Assembly: GCA_044353905.1 (NCBI GenBank)
Contig: JBILBA010000001.1
Coordinates: 186,001-250,000 of the forward strand
From: MWH-TA3 sp044353905
GTDB lineage: Bacteria > Actinomycetota > Actinomycetes > Actinomycetales > Microbacteriaceae
DNA: 64,000 bases
Reading direction: 5' to 3'
Shown here: positions 43,104 through 52,191 of the stretch, piece by piece
Layout: every line of letters starts with the position of its first letter
How positions within the stretch are numbered: the stretch's first letter is position 1
Position numbers and translations under genes: made by a program
The notes under the pieces: generated by a model
The model's database searches: none
What the model was told of the DNA's origin: nothing
What the model saw: the letters and a program-made list of their open reading frames with translations, nothing else

Positions 43104-44019
43104 CGCCCGCGCTGGGAGGCACGAGGACCTGTTGAGTGGCGGTCAACGGGTGATCATCGTGTACGACGGTCAATACGGCCGTGACGTCGACGTTTCGCTT
43201 GATGACGGCGAGCGCCACGGGACCGTCCTCGAAATGGAATCCAGCCGTCGTTACCTTCCCGACCACATCGCCCCCAGCCCAGACAGGGTCGGAGGCTTCG
43301 ACAAAGACGGAATCGGAACCGTCCAGGTGCAGCCGCACCAATCGTCGCGGCGGGTGCCCGACGTTGTGAATCTTGGACACCGTTTCTTGCCCCGGGTAGC
43401 ACCCCTTGGACAAATGGACCGCGGTTCGCAGCCAATCGAGTTCGTGCGGAAGGGATCGATCGTCGACCTCCGCCATCGATGGCCGTCCAGCGACAACCCG
43501 CAGCGGGTCGACGAGGTCTGAGTCGACAACATCGACGTTCGGCTTTTCGCCCGCGGGAAGCAGCGTTTCGACCCAGGTCCAGGCGGGAATCTCGGTTTCG
43601 CCATACGTCACTCCGCCGGGCGCGATTGTTGGCCACGGGTCGGTCCAGGAGAGTTCGCCGAACGCGACGGCTCCGCCCCACACCGAGAACCGCGCTGTCA
43701 CGTCGACGGCCTGGACATCCTCCATGAAGATTCGGGCGTCGAGCCACGCCGCAACGTCGGCCCCCGACGCTCCGGGGACAACCAGAAGAGTGCCGTCGGA
43801 CGATTCGAGCACGTGAATACTGTGTTGAATTCGTCCCTGACCATCGAGTTCGAGGGCGTCACGCGATTCTCCGACAGCGAGGCCGCGTAGGTCTTGACTG
43901 AGCGTCGCGTTGAGGACGTCGAATCGGTCGGGCCCGGTGACGAGGACAACGCCCGCCTCGATTGCCACCGCGGCGTTCCCCTCTACCAGTCGACGTTGGT
44001 CGACGAAGGGGTTGGACAT
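43066..44019 (-). CDS. ygfZ: Folate-binding protein YgfZ (iron-sulfur cluster maintenance)
   Basis: A 317-residue aminomethyltransferase-like protein. The diagnostic KGCYPGQETV motif with its conserved Cys is present, with upstream VLNATLSQDLRGL and ELDGQGRI stretches. YgfZ/IBA57 proteins use folate to help assemble or repair certain Fe-S enzymes. It is last in a three-gene unit after two small membrane proteins. Its tail overlaps the convergent methyltransferase gene by 38 bases. Confidence 0.9.
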   Translation of the reverse strand: MSNPFVDQRRLVEGNAAVAIEAGVVLVTGPDRFDVLNATLSQDLRGLAVGESRDALELDGQGRIQHSIHVLESSDGTLLVVPGASGADVAAWLDARIFMEDVQAVDVTARFSVWGGAVAFGELSWTDPWPTIAPGGVTYGETEIPAWTWVETLLPAGEKPNVDVVDSDLVDPLRVVAGRPSMAEVDDRSLPHELDWLRTAVHLSKGCYPGQETVSKIHNVGHPPRRLVRLHLDGSDSVFVEASDPVWAGGDVVGKVTTAGFHFEDGPVALAVIKRNVDVTAVLTVVHDDHPLTATQQVLVPPSAGATAAERLRPSRP

Positions 44020-44021
44020 CG

Positions 44022-44132
44022 TCAGCGCTGACCGCGGAAGAGTCGAACGAGAACGACGATACTCGTGAATGCGATTGCGACGAACGCGAGCCCCAACAGC
44101 ACGAGGAAGAAGATTTCAAACCAGAAGATCAT
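44022..44132 (-). CDS. 36-residue single-span membrane protein
   Basis: A small gene that automatic length cut-offs would miss. It is ATG to TGA, 36 residues, beginning MIFWFEIFFLVLLGLAF. Residues 2-28 are almost entirely hydrophobic and a basic tail (VRLFRGQR) follows, the layout of a small single-pass membrane protein. It sits between the 87-residue membrane protein (4-base gap) and ygfZ (2-base gap) on the same strand, so it is very likely translated as part of this operon. Function unknown. Confidence 0.65.
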   Translation of the reverse strand: MIFWFEIFFLVLLGLAFVAIAFTSIVVLVRLFRGQR

Positions 44133-44136
44133 GTGT

Positions 44137-44400
44137 TCAGCCTAATCCGTGTTGGACCAACGCGACCACGATTCCCACGGCACCGATGACAAGGCTTCCC
44201 GCTGTCGTGAACGCGAGACGATTGACGAGACCTTGCTTTCGCTGCAGTGACAGTTGAATGACAAACGACAACACGAGTGATGCGCCGATTGTCACCGAAA
44301 TCACTTCTGCCCACTGGGCGGATCCGAGCGTCAGCGCAAAAGCAGTCCCTGCAATGGCAACAATCCACGAGGGGAGTGCGGAGGCGAATCGGCGGGGCAT
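44137..44400 (-). CDS. Small membrane protein, three predicted spans
   Basis: An 87-residue protein (MPRRFASALPSWIVAIAG...) with three hydrophobic stretches (about residues 10-27, 31-50 and 63-82) and short basic loops. I do not recognise a named family. It is first in the unit with the 36-residue membrane protein and ygfZ, and is divergent from glnR. Confidence 0.75.
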   Translation of the reverse strand: MPRRFASALPSWIVAIAGTAFALTLGSAQWAEVISVTIGASLVLSFVIQLSLQRKQGLVNRLAFTTAGSLVIGAVGIVVALVQHGLG

Positions 44401-44452
44401 ATCACCATGCTAAACGCGCCTAAACTTAATCGAATCGTGGGAGGGGTGGGTC

Positions 44453-45112
44453 GTGTCTCGAATACTGCTGCTTTCCTCATCTTCCGCCTCAGTCATTCCC
44501 GCTCTAGGGCTGTTGCCTCACCATTTGACCGTCGCGCCTCTCGCACCTCAATCTCTCGCTTCTCACCCCGACGCCGAACTCGTTCTGATCGACGGAGTGA
44601 CCGATTTGGTTGCGGCAAAGTCCCTGTCCGCGGTGTTGACCTCAGCGCAATTACCCATTCCCGTGCTCATTGTGGTGTCCGACACGTCACTGTCGGTCCT
44701 GGATGGTTCGTGGGGAGTCACCGACTTTGTGCTCCCGTCGGCGACACTTGCCGAAGTCGACGCGCGAATCCGTCTAGCCATTCAGAACTCGAGCGGAATT
44801 GCCACAACCGGATTGAGCCACTCGGGGGTTTCCATCGACGAATCGAGCTACCAGGCCACGGCGAGCGGTCGGCCCCTGGACCTCACTTTCAAGGAATTCG
44901 AATTGTTGAGATATTTGGTGGCAAATCCAGGTCGCGTGTTCACCCGCGAGCAATTACTCTCAGACGTGTGGGGTTACGACTATTTCGGGGGAACACGAAC
45001 GGTCGACGTTCATGTTCGTCGCCTCCGCTTCAAACTCGGTGACCGTGAATCGGTGATCGGGACAGTTCGCAACGTCGGTTATCGATTTGCGCCAACAGGA
45101 GAAGACGAATGA
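44453..45112 (+). CDS. glnR: GlnR-type orphan response regulator
   Basis: A 219-residue regulator with a GTG start after GGAGGGG. The N-terminal receiver is atypical: VLIDG carries Asp47 but the acidic pocket and Lys of a phosphorylated receiver are missing, as in actinobacterial GlnR. The C-terminal winged helix (DLTFKEFELLRYL, GRVFTREQLLSDVWGYDYFGGTRTVDVHVRRLR) is nearly identical in pattern to GlnR. GlnR controls glnA, amtB, nitrate and urea genes in nitrogen limitation. It is first in an operon with ppk and a Nudix/phosphatase gene, linked by 4-base overlaps. Confidence 0.9.
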   Translation: MSRILLLSSSSASVIPALGLLPHHLTVAPLAPQSLASHPDAELVLIDGVTDLVAAKSLSAVLTSAQLPIPVLIVVSDTSLSVLDGSWGVTDFVLPSATLAEVDARIRLAIQNSSGIATTGLSHSGVSIDESSYQATASGRPLDLTFKEFELLRYLVANPGRVFTREQLLSDVWGYDYFGGTRTVDVHVRRLRFKLGDRESVIGTVRNVGYRFAPTGEDE

Positions 45113-47277
45113 GCGAGACGAACCCCACCACGGGGTCCACCGACGCCGAACTCGACGACGATTGGGGCGAATCCCGCCCGGCGAACGACGCCTCGCTTCC
45201 GTCGGACCGCTTTTTCGACCGAGAATTGTCGTGGCTCGCGTTCAACGGGCGTGTGCTCGAACTCGCGAAGGACGAATCGATCCCGCTTCTCGAACGTGTC
45301 AACTTCCTCGCAATCTTCGCCAACAACCTCGACGAATTCTTCATGGTTCGCGTCGCGGGCCTGAAGCGCCGAGTCGAAACAGGAATTGCGGTTCACAACA
45401 ACGTCGGACGGGGTCCACAACAAGTTTTGGCCGATATCCATGCGGCGGCCCTCGCGCTTCAGGTCGACCACGCTCGCCTGACCGCGGACGTCATTCGCCC
45501 AGCACTAGAGGCGGCCGGAGTCTCGATCACACCGATAGACGACCTGTCTCCTGCGGACCGAAAGACGATTGACGAATTGTTCGTCTCGCAGATTTTCCCT
45601 GTGCTCACTCCGTTGGCTGTCGACCCGGCGCACCCGTTCCCCTACATTTCCGGACTGTCGTTGAATTTGGCGGTTCGCGTGCAAAATCCGAAGTCGGGCG
45701 AAGAGAACTTCGCGCGCGTCAAGGTGCCCGCCATTTTGCCTCGATTCGTCGAATTGCCCACGTCAGAGGGCGGCCCGACTCGTTTCCTCCCCCTCGAAGA
45801 CCTCATCGCCCACCACCTTGGGTCCTTGTTCCCCGGCATGGCGATTCTCGATCACCACTTTTTTCGAGTCACCCGAAACGAAGACCTAGAGATCGACGCG
45901 GACGAGGGTGAAAACCTCCTCAAAGCGTTGGAAAAGGAACTCTCGCGACGCCGATTCGGCGCACCGATTCGACTCGAAATCAGTGACGACATGGACGCGG
46001 TCACTCTCGATTTGCTGATTCGCGAACTCGGAATGGACGACGGCGAGGTCTACCGCCTTCCCGGAATCCTCGGACTCGACCAGCTCTTTCAGGTCACGGG
46101 AATCGCACGACCCGACCTCAAGTTCTCCAAACACCGTCCGACGACCGTCGCCCAGTTCCAGTCCCCCGAACCCGGAACACCGGCCGATTTGTTCGGCGCT
46201 CTCAACGAGGGTGAGGTGCTCGTTCACCACCCCTACGAATCGTTCTCAACGAGCGTCCAGGCATTCGTCGAACAGGCGGCAACCGACCCCAACGTGCTCG
46301 CGATCAAGCAGACCCTTTACCGAACCTCGGGCGACTCCCCCATCGTGCGATCCCTGATCGCCGCCGCGGAATCCGGGAAAGCGGTGCTCGCTCTCGTCGA
46401 AATCAAGGCGCGCTTCGACGAACAGAACAACATCACGTGGGCGAGGCAACTCGAACGTGCTGGTGTGCACGTTGTGTACGGGCTTGTCGGGCTGAAAACT
46501 CACTGCAAATTGACCCAGGTGGTTCGCCGCGAGAAGTCGGGAGACATCTCGTATTACTCGCACATCGGAACGGGAAACTACAACCCGAAAACAAGCCGCA
46601 TTTATGAAGACCTCGGGCTTTTCACGAGTTCGGCCGAGGTCGGCGCCGAATTGACTCGGTTGTTCAACGAACTCAGTGGTTACGCGATTGAAAAGAAGTT
46701 CAAGCGACTCCTCGTCGCCCCGCGTTATTTGCGCAACGGGCTGCTCAAGAACATCGCGCGCGAAACCGAGGCCGCCCTCGCAGGCGAGAAATCAGGCATC
46801 CGACTCAAGATGAACGCCCTCGTGGACGAAACGATCATCGACGCGCTCTATCGCGCGAGTCGCGCCGGGGTCCCCATCGATGTCTCGGTGCGCGGAATCT
46901 GTTCGCTCGTCCCTGGTCGCGCCGGGTTATCCGAGACGATTCGGGTTCGCAGCGTCCTGGGACGTTACCTCGAGCACTCGCGCATCTACTCGTTCCACAA
47001 CGGCGGGAAGCCGGCGACTTTCATCGGCAGCAGCGACATGATGCACCGAAACCTCGACCGGCGAATCGAGGTGCTCGTCAAGATCGAGACCCCCGAACAC
47101 CTCGAGCGAATCGACCACCTTTTCGAATTACACATGAGCGACTCGTCATCCACGTGGTCGCTTGCGGAAGATGGCGTGTGGACACGCCACACTGGACTGG
47201 CGGGAGAACTCGCTGACATCCAAGACACCCTGATGTCGGAATACACTTCCCGAAACTCGCGAGGAAAAAACAAGTGA
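45109..47277 (+). CDS. ppk: Polyphosphate kinase 1
   Basis: A 722-residue enzyme polymerising ATP gamma-phosphate into polyphosphate. N-terminal RELSWLAFNGRVLELA, NNLDEFFMVRVAGLKRR, the two phospholipase-D-like catalytic halves with LKTHCKL and HIGTGNYNPKTSRIYED (active-site His residues) and a C-terminal GSSDMMHRNLDRR segment are all present. The ATG overlaps the glnR stop by four bases. Confidence 0.97.
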   Translation: MSETNPTTGSTDAELDDDWGESRPANDASLPSDRFFDRELSWLAFNGRVLELAKDESIPLLERVNFLAIFANNLDEFFMVRVAGLKRRVETGIAVHNNVGRGPQQVLADIHAAALALQVDHARLTADVIRPALEAAGVSITPIDDLSPADRKTIDELFVSQIFPVLTPLAVDPAHPFPYISGLSLNLAVRVQNPKSGEENFARVKVPAILPRFVELPTSEGGPTRFLPLEDLIAHHLGSLFPGMAILDHHFFRVTRNEDLEIDADEGENLLKALEKELSRRRFGAPIRLEISDDMDAVTLDLLIRELGMDDGEVYRLPGILGLDQLFQVTGIARPDLKFSKHRPTTVAQFQSPEPGTPADLFGALNEGEVLVHHPYESFSTSVQAFVEQAATDPNVLAIKQTLYRTSGDSPIVRSLIAAAESGKAVLALVEIKARFDEQNNITWARQLERAGVHVVYGLVGLKTHCKLTQVVRREKSGDISYYSHIGTGNYNPKTSRIYEDLGLFTSSAEVGAELTRLFNELSGYAIEKKFKRLLVAPRYLRNGLLKNIARETEAALAGEKSGIRLKMNALVDETIIDALYRASRAGVPIDVSVRGICSLVPGRAGLSETIRVRSVLGRYLEHSRIYSFHNGGKPATFIGSSDMMHRNLDRRIEVLVKIETPEHLERIDHLFELHMSDSSSTWSLAEDGVWTRHTGLAGELADIQDTLMSEYTSRNSRGKNK

Positions 47278-48215
47278 GCAAGCCCGAACCAGTTGTCGCC
47301 GCGGGCGCGGTCCCGTGGCGCGTCGTCAACGGGAAACTGCAGGTGCTCGTCGTCTATCGCAAACAACACCGGGACGTGTCGATTCCTAAGGGGAAAGTTG
47401 ACCCAGGCGAGACCTTGCCACACACCGCGGTCCGCGAAGTGTTCGAAGAGACCGGACTGAAGGTCAATCTGGGGGCGTCGCTCGGTTCGGTTCATTATGT
47501 TCAAGCGTCCAACGGGAAGCCCAAGATTGTCCATTACTGGGCCGCTGAGGTCGATCCGGTCACCGAAGCCAAGTCCAAATTCGTGTCGAACGACGAAATC
47601 TTCGCTCTCGAGTGGCTCAGTGCGAAAAAGGCAATCGCTGCGTTGACCTACGAGCACGATCGCGAGCTCGTCGAGGACGTTCGTTCTCTGTGGAAATCGG
47701 GGTCGATGGACACCTTTCCGCTCATCGTTGCCCGCCACGGAAAAGCGACCGCGCACGAGAACTGGGACGGGCTCGATGCGCTTCGCCCCCTCGTCGCCCA
47801 CGGAATGCAACAGTCTCGAGACATTTCCGGCGGTCTCGCTGCATTCGGCCCGGCCGCAATCATCTCGTCGCCCGCAATCCGGTGTCTTCAAACCGTCGCG
47901 CCGCTGTCCTACAAACTCGGCATGGAGATTCGCGAGTCGGGCAAGATATCTCAAGACAAGTGGACGAGCGAAGGCGATCGCGTTGTCGATTTTGTTGGGG
48001 CACGATTGCGAAAAGCCGTTCCGGTCGTGATGTGCTCGCACGGACCCGTGATTCCCCAAATCGTGAGCGAAATCATCTCACAGACCGGTGGTGTCGTCAC
48101 CGACGACGCACGCCGAGCCGCGTCGCTGGGAACCGGTGACTTCGCAATTTTCCACATCGCGAAAAGCGAGCGTGGCTTTCGGCTGGTGTCCATCGAAACG
48201 CACACCGCGCCGTAA
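47274..48215 (+). CDS. Nudix hydrolase fused to a histidine phosphatase (MutT1-like)
   Basis: A 313-residue two-domain protein starting with a GTG overlapping the ppk stop. Residues 1-130 hold the Nudix box GKVDPGETLPHTAVREVFEETG (residues 40-61). Residues 147-313 form a SixA/phosphoglycerate-mutase-type histidine phosphatase with Arg154-His155 in VARHGKA and a second SHGPVIP. This matches the mycobacterial MutT1 architecture, which removes oxidised nucleotides (8-oxo-dGTP, 8-oxo-GTP and diadenosine polyphosphates). Its coupling to ppk suggests involvement in nucleotide and polyphosphate turnover. Confidence 0.9.
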   Translation: MSKPEPVVAAGAVPWRVVNGKLQVLVVYRKQHRDVSIPKGKVDPGETLPHTAVREVFEETGLKVNLGASLGSVHYVQASNGKPKIVHYWAAEVDPVTEAKSKFVSNDEIFALEWLSAKKAIAALTYEHDRELVEDVRSLWKSGSMDTFPLIVARHGKATAHENWDGLDALRPLVAHGMQQSRDISGGLAAFGPAAIISSPAIRCLQTVAPLSYKLGMEIRESGKISQDKWTSEGDRVVDFVGARLRKAVPVVMCSHGPVIPQIVSEIISQTGGVVTDDARRAASLGTGDFAIFHIAKSERGFRLVSIETHTAP

Positions 48216-48340
48216 AAGGTGTCGGGCCGTGGGTTACGCCTCTCGGCACGTTGCCACTCGCGGTGGCTCATAATTAATGGAACCCGGGGAATCCGCACGA
48301 CCCGACTGTTCCAGTGTACGAGCCTCGCCAAATCGTTTCT

Positions 48341-48955
48341 CTAGTTGAGTTTGTTTGCCCTCGCAAGAACCGAACTCGCTTGAAGGTCCGTGGCGAAGTC
48401 CGCGAGGGTTGCTGCACGTTCGAGAAGCGCGCTCGTCCCGATTTCGGTCCCAGCGACGAGGGTCGTCACCCCGTGTGCTTCGATGCGGCAATACGCGGCT
48501 GCGCGATCGAGCGCGTCGGCGAGGTCTCCCGTGAAGGCTCCTCCGAGGATTTCGTCCGCGAGTTCACGGATGTCGTCTGGTCCGGTGGGTTGCCGCGCAC
48601 CCGCCACGACCTCATCGATGGAATTGAGGTTGTCGACACCGCGCTGATAGGCGTGCGCGGCAATGTCGGGGTCCGCAATGATGCTCGCGTGAATGACGTA
48701 CAAGCGCCACAGCGCGCCAGGCAGGGAATGAGCGGGAGCCGCGGCCCACAGTTCGGCGATCTCACCCAAACCGTTGTCGCGGGAGTAGTCGAGAATCCGC
48801 CGCAGCACCTCGGTCGTGCCGTCGTCGCGTACGCGGGCGACGAGGGTCGTCGCGGTGTCGTGAGCGAGTTGCAGTTTCAGAGCGGGGTCCATCGCCCCTT
48901 CGAGTTGGTCGAACGTGCTCGGTTCAACGGCAACGGGGCGGCGGGGTCTGTTCAC
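48341..48955 (-). CDS. Conserved actinobacterial hypothetical protein
   Basis: About 204 residues from a GTG at 48955 (MNRPRRPVAVEP); an in-frame TTG at 48964 is an alternative. It is helical throughout, with PALKLQLAHDTATTLVARVRDDG and PGALWRLYVIHASIIADPDIAAHAYQRG among its clearest stretches. No catalytic motif is visible. Homologues are often mislabelled in databases as RNA polymerase beta subunit; nothing in the sequence supports that. It is divergent from the cytochrome b gene. Confidence 0.7.
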   Translation of the reverse strand: MNRPRRPVAVEPSTFDQLEGAMDPALKLQLAHDTATTLVARVRDDGTTEVLRRILDYSRDNGLGEIAELWAAAPAHSLPGALWRLYVIHASIIADPDIAAHAYQRGVDNLNSIDEVVAGARQPTGPDDIRELADEILGGAFTGDLADALDRAAAYCRIEAHGVTTLVAGTEIGTSALLERAATLADFATDLQASSVLARANKLN

Positions 48956-49018
48956 AATCCTCAACGATAGGTGACGCCACGACGGTGCGGGCTCTCAACC
49001 TTCGGTATCGTCTAACTC

Positions 49019-49927
49019 GTGAGCACTGAAACCCCCGCCGCAGGTCGCACAGGTCGGGCTTTGTGGGCGGTATTGGCCGTTGTGCTCGGTGCCATTGTCC
49101 TCAGCGCCATCGCGTTCACGTTGCGCGCGCAGCCCGCGGTGCAGGAATTCATGGTTCGCTACCCTGGCGTCATCACGCCGACACCAGATGCGCCGACAGG
49201 CATTCCGGTGTGGCTCAACGTGACGCACTTCCTCAACATTCTTTTTCTTATGTTGATCATCCGCACCGCCCTGTCTATTCGTTCGAAGAAACGCCCGCCC
49301 GCGTTCGTCACTCCGCGCCGCGGCGTGTTGGGACAGTCGCCTCGCCGCATCGGCATCAACGTCTGGCTGCACAACACCGTGGACATGCTCTGGATGCTTA
49401 ACGGCGGCGTCTACATTGTGCTGTTGTTTGCCACCGGCCAGTGGGTGCGGATCGTGCCGACCACCTGGGACGTCCTTCCCAACGCAGCGTCAGCGCTGAT
49501 TCAGTACCTCACGTTCACCTGGCCGGTCGAGAACCCCTGGGTCGTCTACAACAGCTTGCAGGTGCTCTCGTATTTCGGAGTGGTGTTTGTGCTTGCGCCG
49601 CTTGCCATTCTCACCGGCGTGCGCCTGTCCTCCGCGTGGCCTTTGGATGCTCCTCGCCTGAATCGTGTGCTACCCGAGCGTCCCATTCGTCGCCTTCACG
49701 TACTCGTGCTGTTTGCCTTCATCGCGTTCGTTGTCGTGCACGTCAGTCTTGTGCTCTTCACTGGTGCCGTGCAGAACCTCAACGTGATGTTCGCCGCGCG
49801 GAACGATCTAAGCCTGGTGGGCACCATCATCTTCGTCGCGTCGCTGGCGGGGCTAACTGGCGTGTGGTTTGCGCTGACTGACTCGGTACAAAAGAGGCTA
49901 GCCCGTCTGACAGGCGAGGTCACCTAG
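49019..49927 (+). CDS. Membrane cytochrome b (b561/Ni-hydrogenase type)
   Basis: A 302-residue protein with a GTG start seven bases after a TATCGT box, consistent with a leaderless mRNA. It has five or six hydrophobic segments. Conserved His residues in VTHFLNILF, WLHNTVDMLW, RRLHVLVLF and VVVHVSLVLF are placed to bind two hemes, as in cytochrome b561 or formate/Ni-hydrogenase cytochrome b subunits. It may pass electrons between the quinone pool and an unseen partner; no partner redox subunit is adjacent. Confidence 0.82.
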   Translation: MSTETPAAGRTGRALWAVLAVVLGAIVLSAIAFTLRAQPAVQEFMVRYPGVITPTPDAPTGIPVWLNVTHFLNILFLMLIIRTALSIRSKKRPPAFVTPRRGVLGQSPRRIGINVWLHNTVDMLWMLNGGVYIVLLFATGQWVRIVPTTWDVLPNAASALIQYLTFTWPVENPWVVYNSLQVLSYFGVVFVLAPLAILTGVRLSSAWPLDAPRLNRVLPERPIRRLHVLVLFAFIAFVVVHVSLVLFTGAVQNLNVMFAARNDLSLVGTIIFVASLAGLTGVWFALTDSVQKRLARLTGEVT

Positions 49928-49967
49928 CGTTTCGCAAGTCGGTAGAGTTGATTCTGCGCCTTGGCGC

Positions 49968-50040
<73 letters not shown>

Positions 50041-50209
50041 CAGAGAATTCGCCTGCTCAATCATTTACCTGATGGTTTGAGTCCGGTGTACATCGTGTCG
50101 TGGAGGACTTGGATCTTTGCGTGACATTCAGTCACGGCCCGGACGGACGAAGTTCTCTAGAGCGCAGGCGGCGGTTGCTCAAAGATAGTCATGCTCATAG
50201 ACTAGAAAA

Positions 50210-51295
50210 ATGACAAATGCGGCGCCTGGTGTTTACCGGATTGCAGCTGTGCCCGGTGATGGCATAGGTCAGGAAACGGTTTCGGCAGCTCGCAGAGTTT
50301 TAGATGTAGTTGCCCAGAATGAGGGCTTCACCCTGAATTGGATCGAATATCCATGGGGATGCGACTACTACCGTGAAACTGGGCGAATGATGCCCGTTGA
50401 CGGTATCAGCAAACTTGCCGAATCTGATGCGATTCTGCTCGGAGCGGTTGGTCGAGCCGATGTGCCTGACCATGTTTCGCTTTGGGGGCTTTTGATACCA
50501 ATTCGACGAAGTTTCGATCAGTATGTCTCATTGCGACCTGCTCGTCTTTTGCCTGGTATCGAAAGCCCGTTGGCCCCATCACGAGACGCCCTCGATGTTG
50601 TCATCGTCAGAGAAAACACCGAAGGCGAATACTCCGAAGTTGGTGGGCGGCTATTCGCTGGTCAACCCGGTGAGATTGCTATTCAGGAGGCGGTGTTTAC
50701 GCGCGTGGGTATCGAAAGGATTGCCCGATACGCATTCGAATTGGCTCGCACGAGAACCGGCCGAGTGGCATCCGCCACCAAGTCCAATGGAATTGTTCAC
50801 ACGATGCCATTCTGGGATGAAGTCGTGGACGAGGTTGCGAAAGATTACCCCGAGGTTGAGTTAACCCGCTTCCATGTCGACGCCCTTGCGGCACTGCTTG
50901 TTCTCGAGCCAGGACGATTCGACGTAATCCTTGGCTCCAACCTCTTCGGCGACATCTTGTCAGACTTGGCTGCAGCATTAGTGGGAAGCATTGGTATCGC
51001 GCCGTGTGGGAATATCGATCCGACTCGGCGTAATCCTTCGATGTTCGAACCTATTCATGGTTCGGCGCCTGACATCGTGGGTAAAGGAATTGCCAATCCC
51101 ATTGGACAGATTTGGAGCGCAGCGATGATGCTCGAACATCTCCAGGAATTCACTGCAGCTTCATCGATCGTTAATGCGATTGAATCGGTACTTCAGTCAG
51201 GCATAAAAACACCTGACCTTGGGGGCACGCACACCACAGATGACGTAACCGATGCTGTGATCAGCGCTTATCGTGAATCGATTGGCGCGAAGTGA
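50210..51295 (+). CDS. D-malate/tartrate dehydrogenase-like decarboxylating dehydrogenase
   Basis: A 361-residue NAD-dependent beta-decarboxylating dehydrogenase. It carries VPGDGIGQETV, WGCDYYRETGRMMP and LGAVGRADVPDHVSLWGLL, then the substrate Arg/Tyr region RSFDQYVSLRPARL and VRENTEGEYSEVGGR, and later GSNLFGDILSDLAA and EPIHGSAPDIVGKG. The WGCDYY and DQYVSLRP stretches point to the DmlA/TtuC group (D-malate, tartrate), not 3-isopropylmalate or isocitrate dehydrogenase. A tartrate enzyme could also release D-glycerate. A TAGACT box lies six bases before the ATG. It overlaps the next gene by four bases. Confidence 0.88.
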   Translation: MTNAAPGVYRIAAVPGDGIGQETVSAARRVLDVVAQNEGFTLNWIEYPWGCDYYRETGRMMPVDGISKLAESDAILLGAVGRADVPDHVSLWGLLIPIRRSFDQYVSLRPARLLPGIESPLAPSRDALDVVIVRENTEGEYSEVGGRLFAGQPGEIAIQEAVFTRVGIERIARYAFELARTRTGRVASATKSNGIVHTMPFWDEVVDEVAKDYPEVELTRFHVDALAALLVLEPGRFDVILGSNLFGDILSDLAAALVGSIGIAPCGNIDPTRRNPSMFEPIHGSAPDIVGKGIANPIGQIWSAAMMLEHLQEFTAASSIVNAIESVLQSGIKTPDLGGTHTTDDVTDAVISAYRESIGAK

Positions 51296-52191
51296 GTTTG
51301 GAATTCGCCGAATTCGAGTCGTTAAAACTCGATGTTGGCCCCGCACAGATACATGCTCGCACAGCGGGGAATGGTCCGCCCATTTTGCTGCTTCACGGTT
51401 ATCCAGAGTCGTCACTGATGTGGCACAAAGTTGCTCCCCGACTCGCAGAGAACTTCACTGTCGTCGCAACTGACTTACGTGGGTACGGTGACAGCTCGAC
51501 GCCACCTGATGATGAACATCACGAGACCTATAGCAAGCGCTCGATGGCAATGGACCAAGCAAAAGTTATGGAATTGCTCGGCCATGATCAGTTCATGGTT
51601 GCAGGCCACGACCGTGGTGGCCGAGTGGCGCATCGGCTTGCGCTTGACTTCCCAACACGCATACAACGTGCCGCTGTTCTGGACATCATTCCGACGCTTC
51701 ACATGTTCGAGAATGTTGATCGCGAAATGGCGCAGACATACTTTCACTGGTTCTTCTTGAGTCAGGGCAACGGTATCCCTGAAAAGCTCATCAATGCAGA
51801 CCCTGAGGCATGGATCGCCAGCAGATTCAGTGGGCGTCACCTTGAGCACAGCGCGGTCGATTCTTCGGCTATCGCTGAATACACCAACGTCTTTCGTGAC
51901 CCCGCACATGTTGCCGCAACCTGCGCCGACTACCGCGCGGCCGCTTCAATAGACCTCGATCACGATCGCGCCGATCGCACATCGAAACTCCGGATTACTG
52001 CTCCACTACTGGTGATGTGGGGACAAAGCAGTTACGTAGGGAGAAATTTCGATTCAGTCCAGATTTGGAAAAGTTATGCAGATCACGTGACAGGGATTCA
52101 GGCGCCAAGCGACCACTACATCCCTGAAGAAACACCGGCCTTTACAGCTGAAGTTTTGGGCGAGTTCTTTAGTGCGGAGCTCACCCAGTGA
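51292..52191 (+). CDS. Alpha/beta hydrolase, fluoroacetate/haloacetate dehalogenase-like
   Basis: A 299-residue alpha/beta hydrolase with a GTG start overlapping the dehydrogenase gene. The complete fluoroacetate dehalogenase residue set is present with constant spacing relative to the Rhodopseudomonas enzyme: nucleophile Asp107, carboxylate-binding Arg108 and Arg111 (HDRGGR), Asp131, halide-pocket His152-Trp153 and Tyr214, and catalytic His275 (SDHYIPEE). These residues make hydrolysis of a haloacetate or a similar 2-halo acid plausible. Epoxide hydrolases share the fold but have two tyrosines in the lid instead. It lies in an apparent operon with the dehydrogenase and an M20 peptidase. Confidence 0.82.
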   Translation: MSLEFAEFESLKLDVGPAQIHARTAGNGPPILLLHGYPESSLMWHKVAPRLAENFTVVATDLRGYGDSSTPPDDEHHETYSKRSMAMDQAKVMELLGHDQFMVAGHDRGGRVAHRLALDFPTRIQRAAVLDIIPTLHMFENVDREMAQTYFHWFFLSQGNGIPEKLINADPEAWIASRFSGRHLEHSAVDSSAIAEYTNVFRDPAHVAATCADYRAAASIDLDHDRADRTSKLRITAPLLVMWGQSSYVGRNFDSVQIWKSYADHVTGIQAPSDHYIPEETPAFTAEVLGEFFSAELTQ

